Below, one piece after another: positions 1-8,590 of a DNA stretch of 59,440 nt. This stretch comes from CAIZQW01 sp037133395 (GTDB taxonomy: Bacteria; Verrucomicrobiota; Kiritimatiellia; RFP12; UBA1067). Every line of letters begins with the position of its first letter. The first letter of the stretch is position 1. The stretch spans positions 1 through 59,440 of the forward strand of contig JBAXOG010000008.1 of the NCBI GenBank assembly GCA_037133395.1, in the 5' to 3' direction. The position numbers and the translations under genes are program-made. The notes beneath the pieces were generated by a model that was given only the letters and a program-made list of their open reading frames with translations, ran no database searches and was not told the origin of the DNA.

Positions 1-89
1 ATATGCCAATCGTAGGTGCTGGAATGTTTCTGGCAAATCCTATGGGATGCTAGTGGGATGATATCTTTTCTGATTTCGACCCGAGGCCC

Positions 90-539
90 TTGGATGAAAG
101 AGCCTTGTCTGAAGATTTCATCAATGAACTCAAAAAACGATATCGGGAAACACCGAAGGGGGCACTTCTCATTTCCTTTTACGCTCCGAAGAGCCTGAAA
201 GATGATCAATCGGAGCAGATGGTCATTCGACGACTCCGAAAACATTTCCGAGACAAGACTCTGCAAAAAAAACGAGACATTTATCGTATGAGAGCCAGAG
301 GCGCAACCTTCGTGTTAGTCGGGATCGTGTCTTTGATCTCCATTACGCTCGTTTCCTATTTTAATCTAGTCCAAGACCTTTCAATTAGACTTCTGGAGAT
401 ATTGTTCGTGCCGCTGGGCTGGTTCGGTATCTGGGAAGGTTTTTCAAAAATAGTCAACGCATCTCCACTATTGGCAAACGAGCATGAGCTCTATCACAAG
501 CTTTCAACGGCGGAATATCAGTTCCACTATGAGCCGTAA
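90..539 (+). CDS. Small membrane protein of unknown function (149 aa)
   Basis: I do not recognise the family. The N-terminal 65 residues are charged and helical. They are followed by two hydrophobic segments, roughly residues 70-92 and 95-118, separated by a short loop, and then a polar tail ending in FHYEP. This suggests an inner-membrane protein with both termini cytoplasmic. The start is doubtful: TTG at 90 is the first usable in-frame start after a TAG at 51-53. The codons between them read as acidic, protein-like sequence (WDDIFSDFDPRP), so the real start may be upstream, or the TAG may interrupt a longer frame that is open from the window edge. The next gene converges on it 14 bases downstream. 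Confidence 0.5.
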   Translation: MDERALSEDFINELKKRYRETPKGALLISFYAPKSLKDDQSEQMVIRRLRKHFRDKTLQKKRDIYRMRARGATFVLVGIVSLISITLVSYFNLVQDLSIRLLEILFVPLGWFGIWEGFSKIVNASPLLANEHELYHKLSTAEYQFHYEP

Positions 540-553
540 GCTGCGGCGCATGC

Positions 554-2176
554 TCAGCGAGAGAGCATCTTCGTGAGGAGACGGCGCAAGAGGCGCTTGA
601 GGCCTGTGTGTTGGATCTGGGAGATAATACGCTCAGACTCGTGGCGATAGTGCTCGAAGAGCAGATCAACACGCGTCTGGAGTCCGGCATCGGTGATGGC
701 CTGTATCAGACGCATACGACCTTCAATGTCCCCCGTCCATACAGCGTTCATGGCTGCTTGGACTTCGGGATGGTCGCTCGCGCAAGCGATTGCCAGATAA
801 ATGGTCGGGCGCAGTGAGAGCAAGTCTGCTGCACGACCGGGTGCGGAACGAAAATCTTCAATGTCATCCTGCAACTGGTAAGCTGTTCCGACAGCACGGC
901 TGAAGGCTGAGAGTTGCTGACAAGTCGTTTCATCCACACCTGCTGCATGTGCACCGACCAACAAAGCGACTTCGAATGCGGCCGCGGTCTTCTGTTCGTA
1001 AATATGAAGCACCGCGCTTTCAGTGACTGGGTATGGCTTACGGCAAAACGCGAGTTCTTCCCCCTGCCCGAGACTCAATTCGCAATGCCCCTTGGCCGCA
1101 ACTAAAGTCATGGCCGCACGCGTATCGCCTGAAAAATCAGAAGATGCAATCAGCCGATACCCTTCGCCAATCAGAAAATCACCTGCGTTGATCGCTGCCG
1201 GAACACCATATTTCAAGTGCACAGTCGGAATGCCATACCGCTCGTCGTCGCTATCTTCGATGTCATCATGGATCAAGGACGCCTTATGAAAACATTCAAC
1301 ACCAATAGCCGCCCGGCGGATCTTTTCGGTTTCGCCGCCCGCAACATGAAAAACGGCAGCGGTCAGCATAGGACGCCAGCGCTTGCCACCAATCATCATC
1401 CAATCAAGCGCAATCCGTTGCGGCTCGGTCTTAGGCGCGCCGTTCACTTCGCGAAGAGATGCTTCGGAAAACCAGTCGGAAATGCGCTCGGACACGTATT
1501 CTAAATCAACGCGGCGGACATCCGTACTCTGTTTACGGATGCGCAACATCTGCAAGGCTTCCTCAATATCCAGTGTCGTTCGCACACATCCCTCCGACAA
1601 CAGAGGGACGCCATGCCCGGGAATCGCATGTGCATTCATCAGGGGGAAAATACGCCGGAGCGAATCCAGACAACCAATCCCAATCACCGCGTCAATCTTT
1701 CCACTCGTCAGCAGCTTGCTGACCACGGTCGTACCTTCTGCGACCAGCGTTACATATCCCAGACGATCTGCCTCAATCTGCAACAGACCAATGGCACATT
1801 GTCCACATTGCGCGCACAGCAACCCGAGTCCATCCCGTTCCGCCTTGCATTCCGGCGTATGAGCCAAGCATTGAGGCAACAATAAAAGTCTACGTTCGCA
1901 CGGTATACCAGCAACAACATCCGCCCAGAGCGCATTATTCAGCAAAAGCATGACGTACGGCAACTCTTCATGCGTAATATGAGCAACGGCTGCTGCGCAT
2001 TGCGCATGCGCATCAAGCTCATCAGCGGTCAGCGGAGGGACAAGACATTCCCTAATCACGTAAGCCAACACCGCGTCGTTTAACTCCTTACGACGTGTCT
2101 TCTCCTGAGGCACCATAGGACTTGACGCTCTTTTTTTCTCTCCAACTACTTGCATATATGTTTGAGTATAGCTCAT
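554..2176 (-). CDS. DUF116-like domain fused to trans-polyprenyl diphosphate synthase
   Basis: The C-terminal part, about residues 240-540, is a polyprenyl synthetase of the IspA/IspB type. It condenses isopentenyl diphosphate with allylic diphosphates to make isoprenoid chains. The first Asp-rich motif is HDDIEDSDDER and the second is LQDDIEDF, so both Mg-diphosphate binding sites are present. The GGKRWRP segment matches the family substrate-binding region. The N-terminal part, about residues 50-210, resembles DUF116: a Cys-rich stretch CKAERDGLGLLCAQCGQC is followed by alternating beta/alpha sequence with GIGCLDSL. Polyprenyl synthases are usually about 300-350 residues, so 540 reflects the fusion. 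The ATG at 2176 is the only good start. The gene is divergent from the secreted protein at 2280. The synthase call is firm, the DUF116 assignment is from memory of the family, and product chain length cannot be told. Confidence 0.85.
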   Translation of the reverse strand: MSYTQTYMQVVGEKKRASSPMVPQEKTRRKELNDAVLAYVIRECLVPPLTADELDAHAQCAAAVAHITHEELPYVMLLLNNALWADVVAGIPCERRLLLLPQCLAHTPECKAERDGLGLLCAQCGQCAIGLLQIEADRLGYVTLVAEGTTVVSKLLTSGKIDAVIGIGCLDSLRRIFPLMNAHAIPGHGVPLLSEGCVRTTLDIEEALQMLRIRKQSTDVRRVDLEYVSERISDWFSEASLREVNGAPKTEPQRIALDWMMIGGKRWRPMLTAAVFHVAGGETEKIRRAAIGVECFHKASLIHDDIEDSDDERYGIPTVHLKYGVPAAINAGDFLIGEGYRLIASSDFSGDTRAAMTLVAAKGHCELSLGQGEELAFCRKPYPVTESAVLHIYEQKTAAAFEVALLVGAHAAGVDETTCQQLSAFSRAVGTAYQLQDDIEDFRSAPGRAADLLSLRPTIYLAIACASDHPEVQAAMNAVWTGDIEGRMRLIQAITDAGLQTRVDLLFEHYRHESERIISQIQHTGLKRLLRRLLTKMLSR

Positions 2177-2279
2177 TTTGGGTGATTCGGAAAAGCCAAA
2201 AAGTCTTTTTAATTTTCGTCAGATATGCGATACTGAAAATTTATCCGTTTAACTAGAAAGTTCATGACTTGTCTATCAT

Positions 2280-3560
2280 TTGGAGAATTTTCTTATTTCC
2301 TTATTTTCTTATTTTCTTATTCAAACTTCAGCGTTCAGCGTTAAGCGTTCACTCTTTCGTTTTCTCGCGATACCCTGGGCGGCTGGCGTATTTCTTTTGA
2401 TGGCCCTAACTTGCCTTGCGCAGACTTCAACGCCCCCAGCAAACCTATTATCGCCTCGAAGTCTGATGCCAGCAGCACCTATATGGTCAAACGACCGAAT
2501 GATTTGCGTTCACTCCTCCATGGCTATGGCAGGTTATCGAACTCCCGTACTCATGTTTGCAGATAATGCGCGTGCCGATTTTTTCCGCGCAACACGCCTG
2601 ACCTTCCCCCATCAGCCTGCACCCATCACTATTTTTATTGGCAACCAGCGGGATGGCGATAAACGCGTATTATGCTCCCGCATCCGCCTTTCAAATGACG
2701 AAGTTATTGAACGCATTGAGCTGCCCGATCCGGAGGCAGCGGACCTGCTGTATCTACGCCGATCCATCTGGTTAGCACTCTATCGTTCATGGCTTGTGTC
2801 AACGGGTGGAGGACAGGAGGCAACGCTTACAAAATTGCCGATCTGGATGGCAGAGGGCGTGATTCGAAAAATGGATAAGGCCACGTGGTCGCGTGACATC
2901 GACCGTGTGCTGCAGCTCTGGTCACATGCCGCGCTACCCTCCGCACGGGAGTTACTGGCCGCGCAAAATCCAGCTTCCACCGAACCCGCCATCGGAACGG
3001 TGATGGTCGCGTATCTCTCCGAACACAAGACACATGAAGGAAAAAATGTTCTGGACGTTTTGATCCACGCAGCCGCACAGGGTAAAAACTGGTCCCCCGA
3101 GTACATTTGCACGGCAATTACCGATACGCCCGATCTTGAGAAGCTCGATGAGTCTTTAGATCTCTGGCTGCTTTCGCTCACCCAAAAGATCGTAATCCCT
3201 GGCACGACCACCGAAGGGAATATAGAGCGTTTTCGTTCTAATCTATTGATTTACCCGTCTGATTATGGTAAGTTTTTTAATCATAAGAAACCATGTATCA
3301 CATTTTATGAGCTCATGCAATACGCAAAGGATCCGCTGTTGAGACAAGCGGCAGCGGGACACGCTAAATGGGTGCAGATGGGAGCGATTGGACGCGACGC
3401 TACATTGGGGAGTCTTGCAGAGTGTTATGTTGCGTTTTTAGATGCTTTTGTCTCTGGTAAAAAGAGTGACGAGTTGATACGTTTGCTGACACTCGCAGAA
3501 GCTCAGCGTAAGAAACTGGAGCAAACGGTCAGGGATGGGGAAACGTTAAAAAGTGAATAG
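2280..3560 (+). CDS. Secreted protein of unknown function with uncertain start
   Basis: I do not recognise a named family. A clear signal peptide is encoded: the basic KRSLFRF is followed by a hydrophobic run and cleavage after LTCLAQ, so the mature protein would start near residue 49 and be periplasmic or exported. The mature part is about 380 residues, mostly helical. A segment reading LPIWMAEGVIRK recalls the helix of peptidase-MA-like proteins, but there is no HExxH, so no catalytic claim is made. The start is a problem. The only in-frame start that includes the signal peptide is TTG at 2280, and two short tandem repeats lie between it and the signal peptide. ATG at 2400 would begin inside the hydrophobic core. 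The gene ends just before argH. Confidence 0.6.
   Translation: MENFLISLFSYFLIQTSAFSVKRSLFRFLAIPWAAGVFLLMALTCLAQTSTPPANLLSPRSLMPAAPIWSNDRMICVHSSMAMAGYRTPVLMFADNARADFFRATRLTFPHQPAPITIFIGNQRDGDKRVLCSRIRLSNDEVIERIELPDPEAADLLYLRRSIWLALYRSWLVSTGGGQEATLTKLPIWMAEGVIRKMDKATWSRDIDRVLQLWSHAALPSARELLAAQNPASTEPAIGTVMVAYLSEHKTHEGKNVLDVLIHAAAQGKNWSPEYICTAITDTPDLEKLDESLDLWLLSLTQKIVIPGTTTEGNIERFRSNLLIYPSDYGKFFNHKKPCITFYELMQYAKDPLLRQAAAGHAKWVQMGAIGRDATLGSLAECYVAFLDAFVSGKKSDELIRLLTLAEAQRKKLEQTVRDGETLKSE
2288..2319 (+). repeat. Short tandem repeat, 8-nt unit TTTTCTTA x4
   Basis: Four consecutive copies of TTTTCTTA with one mismatch in the second copy. They lie between the only far-upstream start (TTG at 2280) and the signal peptide of the following secreted protein. 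The unit length is not a multiple of three, so gain or loss of a copy would shift the frame if translation starts at 2280, or change promoter/leader spacing if it starts later. Confidence 0.75.
2327..2347 (+). repeat. Short tandem repeat, 7-nt unit TTCAGCG x3
   Basis: TTCAGCG, TTCAGCG and TTAAGCG follow each other directly, and a fourth partial unit (TTCAC) begins after them. The array sits just after the 8-nt repeat, at the start of the secreted-protein gene. Confidence 0.65.
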
Positions 3561-3567
3561 AAAAACG

Positions 3568-4932
3568 ATGCGGGAAAATAAAAAGACAATTGTCGGAAAA
3601 ATCAATCCTGATGTCCTGTCCTTTACGGTTGGCTTTGACCCTATTTTAGACCTAAGTCTGGCCGTGTGGGACTGCCTTGGGACAGCGGCGCATGTCACGA
3701 TGCTTTCAAAGATGCGGGTCAAACCTGCCATCCTGTCAACCGCCGACAAAGACAAGGTCATCCTTGCATTAAACGAGATCATAGCCGAAGTCAAGCAGGG
3801 CAAATTTACCATTACTGAATCAGACCAGGATGTGCATCTCGCCGTTGAACGCCGCCTGACGGAACGCTTGGGCGATCTAGGCCGCAAGGTTCATACCGGT
3901 CGTAGCCGCAATGACCAAGTTGCCGTGGATATCCGCTTGCATGTGCGCGACGAACTGCTGAGCATGACAGGCGAAGTCGTATCACTCGCGGAAGAACTTG
4001 TTACGTTTGGCAAGCGCCATGAGAAAGTGCCCATGGTTGGACGTACACACCTTCAACCGGCCATGCCCAGTTCGGTCGGCGTATGGGCGACGGGCTATGG
4101 AGAAGCGTTTTTGGACGATCTCATCATGGTCGATGCGGCATACACCTTTAACGACCGCTGCCCGCTCGGTTCAGCCGCTGGGTATGGCGTTCCCCTTCCC
4201 CTCGACCGCGAGCTGACGGCTAAACTACTCGGCTTTAGTGAGCCTCATCACAATGTGTTTCACGCCAGCAATATGCGCGGAAAAAATGAAGCTATTCTTT
4301 TATCCGCTTGCGGGCAACTCATGCTGACCCTCTCGCGAATAGCGGAAGACGTGATCCTCTTTTCCATGCCTGAATTTGGTTATTTCGTTTTGCCACCTGA
4401 CTTGTGCACGGGTAGCAGCATCATGCCACAGAAATATAATCCAGACGTTCTCGAACTCATCCGAGCAAAGACCGCTGTCGTCCTTGGACTCGGCTCAGCG
4501 GCAAACAATCTCCTCAAATCCATGCCCGGCGGCTACAACCGCGATTTACAGGAAAGCAAGGCACTCTACATGGAAGGCCTACGCGTCACACGCACGTCAT
4601 TGCGTATCATGGCGCTGCTGGTCAAGTCTCTCGAGGTTAACGCTGATCGTTTACGCGCAGCCTTCACACCTGGCGTCTTCGCGACCGACACTGCATTGGA
4701 ACTCGTGGCAGGCGGCATGCCCTTCCGCGATGCGTATCAGCAGGTGCGTTCAAACCTAGACGCCCTTGCGACAGCAGATCCAGACAAGGCCATCGCCAAG
4801 AAGACACATCTCGGCAGTACGGCAGGGCTTGATTTCAATCTTTACCGTGCGCGCATCCGCCATGCACGGCAGTGGATGAACATGCATATTAAAAAATCAG
4901 CAACAACCTTCAAAAAACTTATGGGACGCTAA
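3568..4932 (+). CDS. argH: Argininosuccinate lyase
   Basis: This cytoplasmic enzyme would cleave argininosuccinate to arginine and fumarate, the last step of arginine synthesis. It is a member of the fumarase/aspartase superfamily. Visible motifs are HTGRSRNDQV near residue 110, GRTHLQPAMPSSVG near 155, and the signature GSSIMPQKYNPD near 285. The length of about 455 residues is normal. The ATG at 3568 lies 7 bases after the stop of the preceding gene; a GTG at 3553 overlapping that stop is an alternative start and no strong Shine-Dalgarno distinguishes them. The N terminus lacks the usual WGGRF motif of canonical ArgH (it reads VGKINPDVLSFTVGFD), so this is a divergent member. A related lyase with another substrate cannot be excluded. 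Confidence 0.87.
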   Translation: MRENKKTIVGKINPDVLSFTVGFDPILDLSLAVWDCLGTAAHVTMLSKMRVKPAILSTADKDKVILALNEIIAEVKQGKFTITESDQDVHLAVERRLTERLGDLGRKVHTGRSRNDQVAVDIRLHVRDELLSMTGEVVSLAEELVTFGKRHEKVPMVGRTHLQPAMPSSVGVWATGYGEAFLDDLIMVDAAYTFNDRCPLGSAAGYGVPLPLDRELTAKLLGFSEPHHNVFHASNMRGKNEAILLSACGQLMLTLSRIAEDVILFSMPEFGYFVLPPDLCTGSSIMPQKYNPDVLELIRAKTAVVLGLGSAANNLLKSMPGGYNRDLQESKALYMEGLRVTRTSLRIMALLVKSLEVNADRLRAAFTPGVFATDTALELVAGGMPFRDAYQQVRSNLDALATADPDKAIAKKTHLGSTAGLDFNLYRARIRHARQWMNMHIKKSATTFKKLMGR

Positions 4933-4984
4933 CATGATTTAGCGGCCTCTTTTCAATGATTCAAAACAACACGGGAGACAATAG

Positions 4985-5725
4985 ATGAAAAAAACACTGA
5001 TGAGCTTAGCAACCCTAATCAGCGCCACAAGCGTAACATTCGCAAAAGATGCCGTCGATGCCGCAGCACCTGCCGCTGCCGCATATGGGATGTCCCTGAA
5101 ACAGGCCTGGGAGTATGGCGGATGGATTATGTATGTATTGGCCTTCCTCTCCATCTGCGCCCTCTCTCTGGTTATTTACTTTATCTGGGCATTGCGGACA
5201 AACGCGATCCTTCCGCATGAGCTTGTGAGTGACGTCCTTTCGCGCATTCGTTCAGGCGACCTCACCGAAACACGCCGTCTGTGTGAACGTACACCTTGTG
5301 CATTTTCAGCAGTGGTCCTCACGTCGCTAGACTGTTTAAGAAATGTGCCTGACTGTGATGCGGCCACGCTCCGCAGTATGGTTGAGGCTGAAGGTTCTCG
5401 CCAAGCGGAATCAATCCAGGGACAAACAGAATGGCTCCTCGACATTTCCACTATCGCCCCCTTGCTGGGCCTTCTTGGAACCGTGCTAGGTATGTTGACC
5501 GCCTTCAGTGCCGTTGCAAGCGATGTTGCAAGTGCAAAGCCTATCATTTTAGCCGCAGGGGTTTCAAAGGCGATCATTACGACCGTTTTTGGTTTGATCG
5601 TTGCGATTCCCTGCATGGCCTTCTACGCGGGCTTCCGTCGTCATGCCTGCAGACAGATCTCCAATCTGGAAGCGGTCTCTGCTGAAGTTGTGACCGCCCT
5701 CATCTCCGTCGAACATTCCAAGTAG
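4985..5725 (+). CDS. exbB: ExbB/TolQ/MotA-type proton channel subunit
   Basis: Inner-membrane subunit of a proton-motive-force motor, 246 residues. An N-terminal signal-like hydrophobic segment (1-20) and an Ala-rich linker are followed by a transmembrane helix near residues 42-65, a cytoplasmic domain of about 80 residues, and two more helices near 148-175 and 190-215. The stretch IAPLLGLLGTVLGMLTAF is the typical channel-lining helix of this family. The extra N-terminal signal-like extension is common in ExbB of PVC and proteobacterial lineages. An ATG with upstream GGGAGACA supports the start. It opens an apparent operon with ExbD (40 bases on), a TPR protein and a VWA protein, an arrangement reminiscent of Tol/Ton systems. 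Confidence 0.9.
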   Translation: MKKTLMSLATLISATSVTFAKDAVDAAAPAAAAYGMSLKQAWEYGGWIMYVLAFLSICALSLVIYFIWALRTNAILPHELVSDVLSRIRSGDLTETRRLCERTPCAFSAVVLTSLDCLRNVPDCDAATLRSMVEAEGSRQAESIQGQTEWLLDISTIAPLLGLLGTVLGMLTAFSAVASDVASAKPIILAAGVSKAIITTVFGLIVAIPCMAFYAGFRRHACRQISNLEAVSAEVVTALISVEHSK

Positions 5726-5765
5726 TCCTCGGAACTTAACTTGATTACCGAGAAAGGAATTCCGT

Positions 5766-6209
5766 ATGAATTTCCGAAGAAAAACACGCGCTGCATTGCC
5801 GGCTATCCAGTTAACATCTATGATGGATGTCATTTTCCTGTTGCTCTTCTTCTTCATTACAACCTCCGTGTATTCGCAATGGGAATATGAAGTTGATATT
5901 TCTTTACCAACCGCGAAAACGGGCAAAGTGCCTGAACGTTTGCCCGGCGAAGTCATCCTCAATATCACCAAGGATGGCCAAGTTTGCATCAACCAGCAGT
6001 TCCTCCCACTCGACGTGCTGAAAACCCGCCTGTCTCGCCTGGGCGAAAACTTTCCCGGCCAGCCTGTCGTGTTGCGTGCAGACAAGGATACGCGCTATGA
6101 AGCCCTGATGAACGTCGTTGACATCTGTCGTCAGTCGAACATCTGGAATTTCTCCATGGCGACAACCGAGGACAAGAGTGCCAAAACTGATAACGTAAAA
6201 ACTAAATGA
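5766..6209 (+). CDS. exbD: ExbD/TolR biopolymer transport protein
   Basis: 147 residues with one N-terminal transmembrane helix, about residues 20-40, and a periplasmic domain. The helix carries the conserved protonatable Asp (D21 in LTSMMDVIFLLL) that lines the proton path with ExbB. The periplasmic part shows the usual ExbD pattern, including VVLRADKDTRYEALMNVVDIC. The start ATG has AAAGGAAT upstream. The gene follows exbB by 40 bases and precedes the TPR gene by about 60 bases. Its role is to couple proton flow to a periplasmic partner; the nearby VWA protein is the obvious candidate here. Confidence 0.9.
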   Translation: MNFRRKTRAALPAIQLTSMMDVIFLLLFFFITTSVYSQWEYEVDISLPTAKTGKVPERLPGEVILNITKDGQVCINQQFLPLDVLKTRLSRLGENFPGQPVVLRADKDTRYEALMNVVDICRQSNIWNFSMATTEDKSAKTDNVKTK

Positions 6210-6268
6210 CCACACCTCGCGTGCCCCGTTCACTCGTCTCATAACTTTCTTTATCCAGCACAACACGC

Positions 6269-8590
6269 ATGAAAAAATTGATTTTTCCTTTTGTACTACT
6301 TGCAGCAATCCACGTGGGGGTTGCTCAGGATGCCATGGAAACCCAAGACCGTCTTCAGTTCGCGGACGGTCTCTTGCGTCGGGATATGTATGATTTGGCG
6401 GCGAAAGAGTATATCGCTTTGTCGTCAAAGACCAATGCGCCCAACAAGGAGGCTGTGTTGTTTCGACTGGGTGAATGTTATCGCAAACTGAAACGTAACG
6501 AGGAGGCCAGCCGAACGTATCAACGTATTATCTCCGAGTTCCCCAAAAGCGATCAAGTCCCGCGTGCGAAACTCCAACAGACCCTCATCTTAAAGAATTC
6601 AGATAACGATGTAAACCGTCAGAAGGCTGTCGTGCTTTTCGAAAGCTTAGCCACGCCTGACACACCAGCAGACACACGCGGGGCAGCACTTTATCATCTG
6701 GCGGGAACACTCGAACAACTCAATCGTCCGCAAGACGCATTAAAGCGGTACGAGCAAATCATGAAGGACCTTCCTAACACGGATTTTGCTCAGTATGCGG
6801 GCCTGCGGGTTGCCTATATGCTATCGCGTTCCACTACGAATGAGGACCAGCGGCGAGCAATGGGCGTCTACCTTGACCTCGTCTACAAATCGAACAATCC
6901 GGAAATTGCAGAGGAAGCCTGTTACTTTGCCGCGCAATTTGCCTTGCAGAACAAACACTACGAAGAGAGTGCAAACCTTTTTCAAATCTTACGCGTCAAG
7001 TATCCCAAATCCAATTATTTAACCCGTGGTGCTATTTACGCTGGCTTCGCCAATCTCTATGCCAAACGGTACAAGGATGCCCTCGATGCACTTGTTGCTA
7101 TGCCCAATAACGCCCCCGCGCAAACGCGCGAAGAGGCGCTCTACATTCAGGCAAACGCTCTCAACGGCTTGGAAAAACGCACAGAGTCCCTTGCTGTTTA
7201 CGACCAACTTGTCACACAATTTCCACAGGGACAGTATACAGCATCCGCTCATCATCAACGTATTGTGGCCGCGGCACGCGATGGAAAACATGAAACCGTC
7301 TTAACCCTTGCGGCAGCGTTTATCAATCCGCCAGCCGAATTGAAGCCGTCCCTATACTGGTTACAATTTGAGTCTGCCAGTGCACTCAAAAAAGATGATC
7401 TCGCGATACAGAATCTTCAATTGATTGTTGAAAAATGCCCAAACAGTCCCATCATGAAGGATGCGCTCTATCAACTGGCTCGGACACTTCAACGCAAAGA
7501 ATCCTGGCAGACTGCTACGGACTGCTATCGTAAATTTGCCGAGCGTTTTCCCAAAGATCCGCTGGCTCCTTCTGCGCTTTTTGGTGCGGGTGTCTGCTTT
7601 CTCCGTCACGGACAATCCGATGCCGCATTGCGGGAATGGACGCAACTACTCGCAACATATCCCGAGAGCAATATGATCGCTGAGACGCTTTACCAAAAAG
7701 CTTTTCAGGAATTACGTTCTAAAGATTCACGCGCCGCTAACATGACCTTGGATGAGCTTGCACGCCGTTTTCCAAAGGATCAACGGATGGGTGAAGTTTT
7801 TTATTGGCGTGGTAACCTCTATCATCAAGCCAACGAAAAGGTCGAGGCAGAAAAAATGTATCGCGCTGCACTCGCCGCGATACCCCCTAAAGATGTTGAG
7901 CGTGAAACCATGCTGGCCCTCGGACTACTCCTGTTGCAGAACGACAGGAAAAGCGATGCGGCTCATTATTTCCGTATCCTATTAGACAGTCCCATCGCCG
8001 AACGTCTTGGCCCCGACCGAATCGCCTGGCTCGCTGAACAGGATTGTGAACAGGGTAAATTTGATGATGCCATCCGTGCCACGCACGTCCTATTAAAGAT
8101 GAATCTGGATAAAGGCTGGAAGCAAACAGCCTCTACCATCCTTGGACGAGTCTACCTGAAAAAGGGTGATCGCGATCCTGCCATGAAAGCCTTTGCAGAG
8201 GCTATAGCGACAGGTGCAACGACCGTTTATGGAACCGAAGCCTCACTAAGCTTGGGTGAAATGCTTTCCGATTCAGGGAAGTACGCCGAAGCGACGACAC
8301 ATCTGAATGACGCTGCCACGCGCGCCTCTTCACAAGATCAACTGCCTTGGCGTGCACGCGCTTATGCCGCACTGGCGCGCAATGCAGAACAAAACAAGGA
8401 CCGCGAAGGTGCTTTGCGATACTACATGAGCGTGAGCATCCTTTTTAATGACCCGGTCATTGTTCCTGCCTGCATCAAAAAAGCCATCACGATTTTAGAT
8501 GCTCTAAACCGACATGAAGAAGCCCAATCCATGCGCGATGAATTAAAAACCCGTTATCCGAATTTGGAGAAAGGAAAGCATACGCCATGA
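6269..8590 (+). CDS. Large periplasmic tetratricopeptide-repeat protein
   Basis: 773 residues. An N-terminal signal peptide (MKKLIFPFVLLAAIHVGVAQ) is followed by TPR-like helical pairs along the whole length. Characteristic pieces include the YDLAAKEYIAL region, LFRLGECYRKLKR, RNEEASRTYQRIISEFPKS and ALREWTQLLATYPESN. In Tol systems the TPR-containing protein is CpoB/YbgF; this one is far longer and may act as a scaffold for protein contacts in the periplasm. The TPR assignment is clear and the partner is inferred from context. The last four bases overlap the start of the VWA gene (ATGA), so translation is probably coupled. Confidence 0.85.
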   Translation: MKKLIFPFVLLAAIHVGVAQDAMETQDRLQFADGLLRRDMYDLAAKEYIALSSKTNAPNKEAVLFRLGECYRKLKRNEEASRTYQRIISEFPKSDQVPRAKLQQTLILKNSDNDVNRQKAVVLFESLATPDTPADTRGAALYHLAGTLEQLNRPQDALKRYEQIMKDLPNTDFAQYAGLRVAYMLSRSTTNEDQRRAMGVYLDLVYKSNNPEIAEEACYFAAQFALQNKHYEESANLFQILRVKYPKSNYLTRGAIYAGFANLYAKRYKDALDALVAMPNNAPAQTREEALYIQANALNGLEKRTESLAVYDQLVTQFPQGQYTASAHHQRIVAAARDGKHETVLTLAAAFINPPAELKPSLYWLQFESASALKKDDLAIQNLQLIVEKCPNSPIMKDALYQLARTLQRKESWQTATDCYRKFAERFPKDPLAPSALFGAGVCFLRHGQSDAALREWTQLLATYPESNMIAETLYQKAFQELRSKDSRAANMTLDELARRFPKDQRMGEVFYWRGNLYHQANEKVEAEKMYRAALAAIPPKDVERETMLALGLLLLQNDRKSDAAHYFRILLDSPIAERLGPDRIAWLAEQDCEQGKFDDAIRATHVLLKMNLDKGWKQTASTILGRVYLKKGDRDPAMKAFAEAIATGATTVYGTEASLSLGEMLSDSGKYAEATTHLNDAATRASSQDQLPWRARAYAALARNAEQNKDREGALRYYMSVSILFNDPVIVPACIKKAITILDALNRHEEAQSMRDELKTRYPNLEKGKHTP

